A program made the translations under genes and the position numbers. Shown here in pieces: positions 59,246 to 64,000 of a stretch of 64,000 bases of DNA (its first letter is position 1; every line of letters starts with the position of its first letter). The notes beneath the pieces are model-generated. The model was not told the DNA's origin. It ran no database searches and saw only the letters and a program-made list of their open reading frames with translations. The stretch spans positions 63,710,154-63,774,153 of the forward strand of contig JAYGXS010000003.1 of NCBI GenBank assembly GCA_036362985.1. Direction: 5' to 3'. The stretch is from Ligula intestinalis (Eukaryota; Platyhelminthes; Cestoda; Diphyllobothriidea; Diphyllobothriidae).

Positions 59246-61060
59246 TTACCCTGTTGTCATTAGTTTCAGACGCAGTGTGTGTGTGTCGTAGCCCATAGTT
59301 GGATCAGGAATCCCCGCCGGAATCCAAACTGGGAGTAGTTGGGAGACGGATAAAAGCCGCGACCTCGACCGGCTTGAGCCACAGGTCCGCGGGAGTGAGG
59401 TAGGTGCCTGGCCGAGAACTGCAGGCGAACAGATGACGGCAGTCATGCGGCGAGACGCCGCAATCGGGGCAGCAGTCGGGTATGGATGGGCCGAGCCGGT
59501 GTTGGTACTGGCGAAGGAGCATGCAGTAGCCACTGCGTAGCTGCGCCAGGGTACAGCGAGTGACCCTCGGGAGTTGTCGTTCCGAGGCCGCAATCGGAGT
59601 TGGATAGCCACCCAAAAGGACCGGGGGACGGTAACCTCGTTTCTCCTCGACAACGAATCTCTGGTGGAGACGCTGGAAGCCTGTCTTGGTGGCAGAGCTG
59701 TCAACAGGTAGATCCGCGAGAGACGAGGCAACAGCTTCCTTGTGGAGTGCTCGAATAGACGGCTGGACCTTGCGGCAGGGCTCGGGAGCGGTGCAACGGT
59801 GATGATTGGGATGGCCGGGTTGCGATCAACTCCACCAGAACTGCTGGCTAAGGAGAGTGTTGTGATGGGCGACCGGCCGAACAGAAGCCTCCGCATGACG
59901 ATGATTTATAGGCGACATTTTATAGCAACTCGTGATCGTGCGGAGGGTAGCGTTCTGTGCTGACTGGAGGCGGCGGAGGCTGGAAGAGCTCATCGTAGGA
60001 GACCAGACTGATGCCGCATAAGCGAGGTGCGCTGTGGTCGAGAGGGTCTGTGAATAGCTCTCAAACGCAAGCGAAGGGTTGCCCGCTGTAGGACATGGTC
60101 CGATGCATGAGCGTTTCCTGTACCAGCACCGCGGTAGGCTCGAAAATCCAAGACCGAGCTGGCCCAGCGTGCTCTGACAAGGATGTGATCTATTTGGGCC
60201 TGGGTATGCCCGTCCTTTGAGTACCACGTGACAAGGTGGTGGCGCGGATGATCAAAACGGGTGGTTGACAAAACGAGGTGGTTCGACGATGTGAAGTTGA
60301 CAAGGCGCTCACCGTTGGCACACTGTGCTCCGGCAGCTAATTTGCCTACCACATGACGGGTTCCAGCGTCACACACCTGATCAGGCGTTCCAATCACCGG
60401 AAATGACGAGTAGATCACTTCTTGCAATGCGGTCAACTGTTCGCTGGAGGTCGCCGTAGAAGTCATATTTTACGCTCTCATCAGTAGCCAGAGTAGGCGC
60501 ATATATCGAGATGATGGAAACGTTGACTGGAGCAATTTTCAAACGCACCCAAGCGATCCGCGGTGAGACAGCCTCCCACTCTAACAAACTCGAGCGAAAT
60601 TCATCGGCCAAAGCTATAGCGACACCATACAGTCCAAAGTTGTCGGAGACTACTGTGGTAGAGATGGTACGCAGAGTCAGCTGCTGGTACTTGTATCAGT
60701 TTATAGCCAGTGCCAGGTAGGCGGACCTCAGAGAGACGCCACACCAACACGGTATTTAGAAAGGGATTTGGCTGTTAAAAGTTGGGCGCCGTCATCCCTC
60801 AGAGTTTGAACATTCCAGCCTGCAATTCGCAATCCGGCATCAGCTCGCAAATTTAACACTCCACACGCGATGCCAATTGGATGGGGCGCATCGGTTCCCG
60901 CGGACGCCTTAGGTATTCTTGTATTGTGCGTGTCCGCACTTCGCAATCCAGCATCAGCTCGCAGATTTAACACCCGTCCCGCGATGCCAAGAGGATGGGG
61001 CGCGTCGGTTCCCGCGGACGCCGTAGCAGAGGTGGTATTTTGCGGATGGTTGTGATTCAT
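59246..61060 (-). pseudogene. Non-LTR retrotransposon fragment lacking the reverse-transcriptase core
   Basis: Read on the minus strand: an N-terminal stretch duplicated in tandem (60942-61035 and 60828-60920, SAGTDAPHP.GIA units). Then an AP-type endonuclease in shifted frames (WNVQTLR, SIISIYAPTL, VISGDWNA, HLVTWYSKDG, QIDHILV, ASDH). It is joined near 60075 to the end of an RT polyprotein (AYAASVWSP, LRRLQSAQNATLRTITSCYK) and a Cys/His tail (LAQLRSGYCMLLRQYQHRLG, DCCPDCG, HDCRHLFAC). The RT palm is missing, through deletion or template switching. Confidence 0.85.
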
Positions 61061-61918
61061 GAGTGTAGAAAGTCAATTCTGTTTCGTGGAGAAAAGGGGA
61101 TTGGCGCTAGGTCCCCGGTCTTGCACTGCATCTATGGCATTCTCTCCTCTCTTTCACCCACCTGTGTCGGGTATCAAGGTAAAGTCAAGACGACCTTAGG
61201 GGTGGGATCGGGGGCCAGGTGGCTGGCGCGATGTGAGTTTGCACCCGGCGCCTGCTGGTATGGAGGCAAAGTAATCCAGGACGTCATTTAACTCGAAAGC
61301 TTACATAGTTAACGATGGCACCGTGCTGGCTAACTGAAGGTTTAGGTGAAATGAATGGAAATCGATCTGCAACGCATCTCTGACCTTGCAGTTTGCAATG
61401 TTGGCCTTTCATTTAGTCCAACCTCCATCTGCGGCTGACTGATTATAATGGTGCTCGGTGAATAATTTTTTGGCAATATCGTGACAGGCACACGCAGTTA
61501 GTAAGGTAGTTTAGATGAAGGTGATTAGGAAGGTGTTCAACCAGAGTCCTCCTGTTTCTAAATGTTCGTTCCGATTCCGGTCAGGTTGGACAGTATTTGG
61601 GGTATTCCTTAACTTAGTGTCGACGTTATACTGCAGGAGAGGTTGTAGATGGGTCTTTGGCGGCACCGCCAGCCTTTTTTAGTTTACTTCTTGCACACTG
61701 ATTGACAAGACCTGAACTTAATCGACCTTGCTCACCGCAGCTGTCATCCACATGCGCAGGGCTTTGCACGCATGTATTGCGCCTACTCTACCTTTTTTTT
61801 CAATCTCAAAGACGTCTCCTCTGAGAAGACAACGTCAGTTTTAGTCTCAGTTTTGGTATTCTGCCTACTTGCCATGACGTGATAGAAATCAGAATTCGTA
61901 ACCTCACGAACATAAAGT
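61061..61918. other. Intron stretch, no recognised feature
   Basis: No family motif or repeat shared with the rest of the window was noticed. Confidence 0.6.
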
Positions 61919-61979
61919 AATTAAATGAATTGAGAAGAAGAAGAAGTCTCGATCGCTGGGACAATATGTTTATTCGCCT

Positions 61980-62013
61980 GACGTTTCGATATCCGTCGCG
62001 GATTTGTCATCAG
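61980..62013 (-). ncRNA. Hammerhead-like motif (PLE-2 J, minus)
   Basis: CTGATGA (62013-62007), helix II ATCCG/CGGAT with a CGA loop, GAAACGTC (61987-61980), then AGGC pairing with GTCT upstream of the core (helix I). Confidence 0.65.
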
Positions 62014-62516
62014 AGACATGAGTAGCAGAAACAGGTTAAGGATGCACAGACGTTTGCAGTATTTATTGGACACAGTCATACAGCGACAATTAACGTTAAT
62101 TGCTTTCTTGTGCGTGGACTGCTTGTTGGACGGCACGCGGGCTCTGACCTGTTGAACTTTCGTCAGGGGGCGGTGAGCTCGGGCATGATGATTGCTCGGC
62201 CGTCTGGCTCCCCGGTGTTGGCGTATGATGAGGCGGTGGCCTCCCCTTTCCTCAAGTGATGAGTAGCTTTGGCCAAATTGAATCTCAGCATTGAATATGG
62301 ATTGGGCAAATCGTTGCACTTGTTGATGGATTGGGGGCCCGTGAAGCATGACTCAAGTAGTTCTCGGCTCACCCGATTGTCACCTCTTGCGAGAATTTCG
62401 GCCTCATCAAATTTGAAGGTGTGGCCGGGTCTCGTCGAATGAGCCGCAACTTGAGAATTTGCATCATTTCGCCGCACTGCAGCCGCGTGTTCGGCAATTC
62501 GCGTCCTGAGAAGTCT

Positions 62517-62916
62517 NNNNNNNNNNNNNNNNNNNNNNNNNNNNNNNNNNNNNNNNNNNNNNNNNNNNNNNNNNNNNNNNNNNNNNNNNNNNNNNNNNNN
62601 NNNNNNNNNNNNNNNNNNNNNNNNNNNNNNNNNNNNNNNNNNNNNNNNNNNNNNNNNNNNNNNNNNNNNNNNNNNNNNNNNNNNNNNNNNNNNNNNNNNN
62701 NNNNNNNNNNNNNNNNNNNNNNNNNNNNNNNNNNNNNNNNNNNNNNNNNNNNNNNNNNNNNNNNNNNNNNNNNNNNNNNNNNNNNNNNNNNNNNNNNNNN
62801 NNNNNNNNNNNNNNNNNNNNNNNNNNNNNNNNNNNNNNNNNNNNNNNNNNNNNNNNNNNNNNNNNNNNNNNNNNNNNNNNNNNNNNNNNNNNNNNNNNNN
62901 NNNNNNNNNNNNNNNN
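62517..62916. other. Assembly gap, 400 N
   Basis: Exactly 400 undetermined bases at the centre of an inverted repeat. The round length suggests an estimated scaffold gap. Confidence 0.97.
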
Positions 62917-63007
62917 AAACGCAGTTGCGTAAAAACACTATCGGCGTGTTGAGACGCACTGCAGCGAAGAAGAAGATAAAGTTGCCGAGATAGAATACGT
63001 CCGACTG

Positions 63008-63661
63008 GTGTTCAGAGAAAATGGCTACCCGCGCAACTTCGTCAACCGGTGCTTGCGCAAACGAGCTGGCCAACAAAAGCGCGCCGACCCCAAGATTTGG
63101 CGTTCGATCCCGTATTTCAAAAACGTATCGGAAGCAGTCAGCCGCCTTCTCGCACAACTTGGAGTTGGAGTCGCAAACAGGCCGGAGGCAACCATAAGGC
63201 GTCAGATAATGAAGCCAAAAGACCCACTGCCATGGCAAGAAACATCTGGGGTCGGCTACAGGATCTGGTGCAGTTGCGGTCAAAGCAACTATGTCGGAGA
63301 AACTGGCAGACTTCTCAGGACGCGAATTGCCGAACACGCGGCTGCAGTGCGGCGAAATGATGCAAATTCTCAAGTTGTGGCTCATTCGACGAGACCCGGC
63401 CACACCTTCAAATTTGATGAGGCCGAAATTCTCGCAAGAGGTGACAATCGGGTGAGCCGAGAACTACTTGAGTCATGCTTCACGGGCCCCCAATCCATCA
63501 ACAAGTGCAACGATTTGCCCAATCCATATTCAATGCTGAGATTCAATTTGGCCAAAGCTACTCATCACTTGAGGAAAGGGGAGGCCACCGCCTCATCATA
63601 CGCCAACACCGGGGAGCCAGACGGCCGAGCAATCATCATGCCCGAGCTCACCGCCCCCTGA
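63008..63661 (+). CDS. PLE-2 ORF C-terminal part with GIY-YIG endonuclease
   Basis: 217 codons without a stop. It carries the RT end (FRENGYPRNF), a linker with RRQIMKPKDPLP, a CxC pair, and the GIY-YIG core ([17 protein letters not shown]), followed by AHSTRPGHTF. It is the least damaged PLE coding stretch in the window. The ATG used is internal; the true start would be in or before the gap. Confidence 0.82.
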   Translation: MFRENGYPRNFVNRCLRKRAGQQKRADPKIWRSIPYFKNVSEAVSRLLAQLGVGVANRPEATIRRQIMKPKDPLPWQETSGVGYRIWCSCGQSNYVGETGRLLRTRIAEHAAAVRRNDANSQVVAHSTRPGHTFKFDEAEILARGDNRVSRELLESCFTGPQSINKCNDLPNPYSMLRFNLAKATHHLRKGEATASSYANTGEPDGRAIIMPELTAP

Positions 63662-63810
63662 CGAAAGTTCAACAGGTCAGAGCCCGCGTGCCGTCCAACA
63701 AGCAGTCCACGCACAAGAAAGCAATTAACGTTAATTGTCGCTGTATGACTGTGTCCAATAAATACTGCAAACGTCTGTGCATACTTAACCTGTTTCTGCT
63801 ACTCATGTCT

Positions 63811-63844
63811 CTGATGACAAATCCTCGACGGATATCGAAACGTC
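63811..63844 (+). ncRNA. Hammerhead-like motif (PLE-2 J, plus)
   Basis: CTGATGA (63811-63817), helix II ATCC/GGAT, GAAACGTC (63837-63844). Helix I forms from GTCT (63807-63810) and AGGC (63845-63848). Helix III is the loopless palindrome ACGU. Confidence 0.65.
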
Positions 63845-64000
63845 AGGCGAATAAACATATTGTCCCAGCGATCGAGTCTCCTTCTTCTTCTCAATTCAAT
63901 TGCTTCCTGGCACACGGGTGTTCGCTTGTATTGGCAAATTAAATGAATGGGATTTGTAATATCACAGTTTTTTGCCGACTATCAAATTACTCTGGTTTTG

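Larger units (their letters stand above)
61931..63936. mobile_element. PLE-2 copy J: inverted copies around an assembly gap, 12-bp target duplication
   Basis: AATTAAATGAAT occurs at 61919-61930 and 63937-63948. The left half (61931-62516) is a minus-strand copy of the right half's end. The right half has a plus-strand frame at 63008-63661 ([57 protein letters not shown]) covering the RT end, linker and GIY-YIG. It is followed by a UTR, a hammerhead, and an end with CTTCTTCTCAATTCAATTGC. The two halves are nearly identical, so insertion is recent or one half is a misassembly. The RT core, if present, is in the gap. Confidence 0.88.

Noticed and set aside
1..64000. CRISPR array, operon or prokaryotic system
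   Set aside because: No regularly spaced repeats, all confirmed genes are spliced, and the repeats are retroelements and eukaryotic DNA transposons.

Overview
The window is eukaryotic nuclear DNA. It carries two intron-rich genes in divergent (head-to-head) orientation, and the rest is mostly repeats. Several 5'-proximal introns are only 34-49 bp long, Penelope-like retroelements (PLEs) are abundant, and other introns are long and repeat-filled. Together these suggest a flatworm, most likely a parasitic one such as a tapeworm. That assignment is an inference; there is no rRNA or mitochondrial sequence here to test it.

Left part, minus strand, about 756-22299: the TIMELESS (timeout/Tof1/Swi1) replication-fork protection gene. 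I could chain 19 coding exons by splice sites and reading phase (1218 codons) plus one candidate terminal exon. Its introns hold a PLE cluster (8938-11497), a second PLE fragment (about 12540-13000), tRNA-derived SINEs, an AGT microsatellite and a dispersed repeat.

Middle, 22300-36699: about 14.4 kb of intergenic DNA with no host gene that I can recognise. It holds a TA-flanked pogo/Tigger-like MITE (26869-27271), perfect palindromes at 26273-26330 and 28023-28056, a decayed CR1-like non-LTR retrotransposon (28240-30990), remnants of a hAT transposon (about 31360-33285) and an inverted pair of PLE copies (34560-35830).

Right part, plus strand, 36700-56593 and beyond: a BIG/ARFGEF-type Sec7 guanine-nucleotide exchange factor for ARF GTPases. 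Eleven exons are resolved (1581 codons, from the N-terminus to past the Sec7 domain and into the HDS region). The C-terminus lies outside the window. Its introns hold further PLE insertions. From 56.6 to 64 kb there are a 513-bp hairpin-ended PLE derivative, a non-LTR retrotransposon fragment (59246-61060) and a PLE with inverted copies around a 400-N assembly gap (61931-63936).

The most interesting system is the PLE set. At least four sequence families carry GIY-YIG endonuclease C-termini or their remnants, and each has hammerhead-ribozyme-like motifs (CUGANGA ... GAAA ... UH) in its terminal repeats. Two families have a loopless, self-complementary helix III (ACGU in one, AGCU in the other), as expected for hammerheads that act as dimers. 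A third has a near-complete type I hammerhead in both arms of an inverted repeat. Three insertions show 12-bp target-site duplications. The two host genes have no evident functional link: one acts at the replication fork, the other in Golgi/endosome vesicle traffic.
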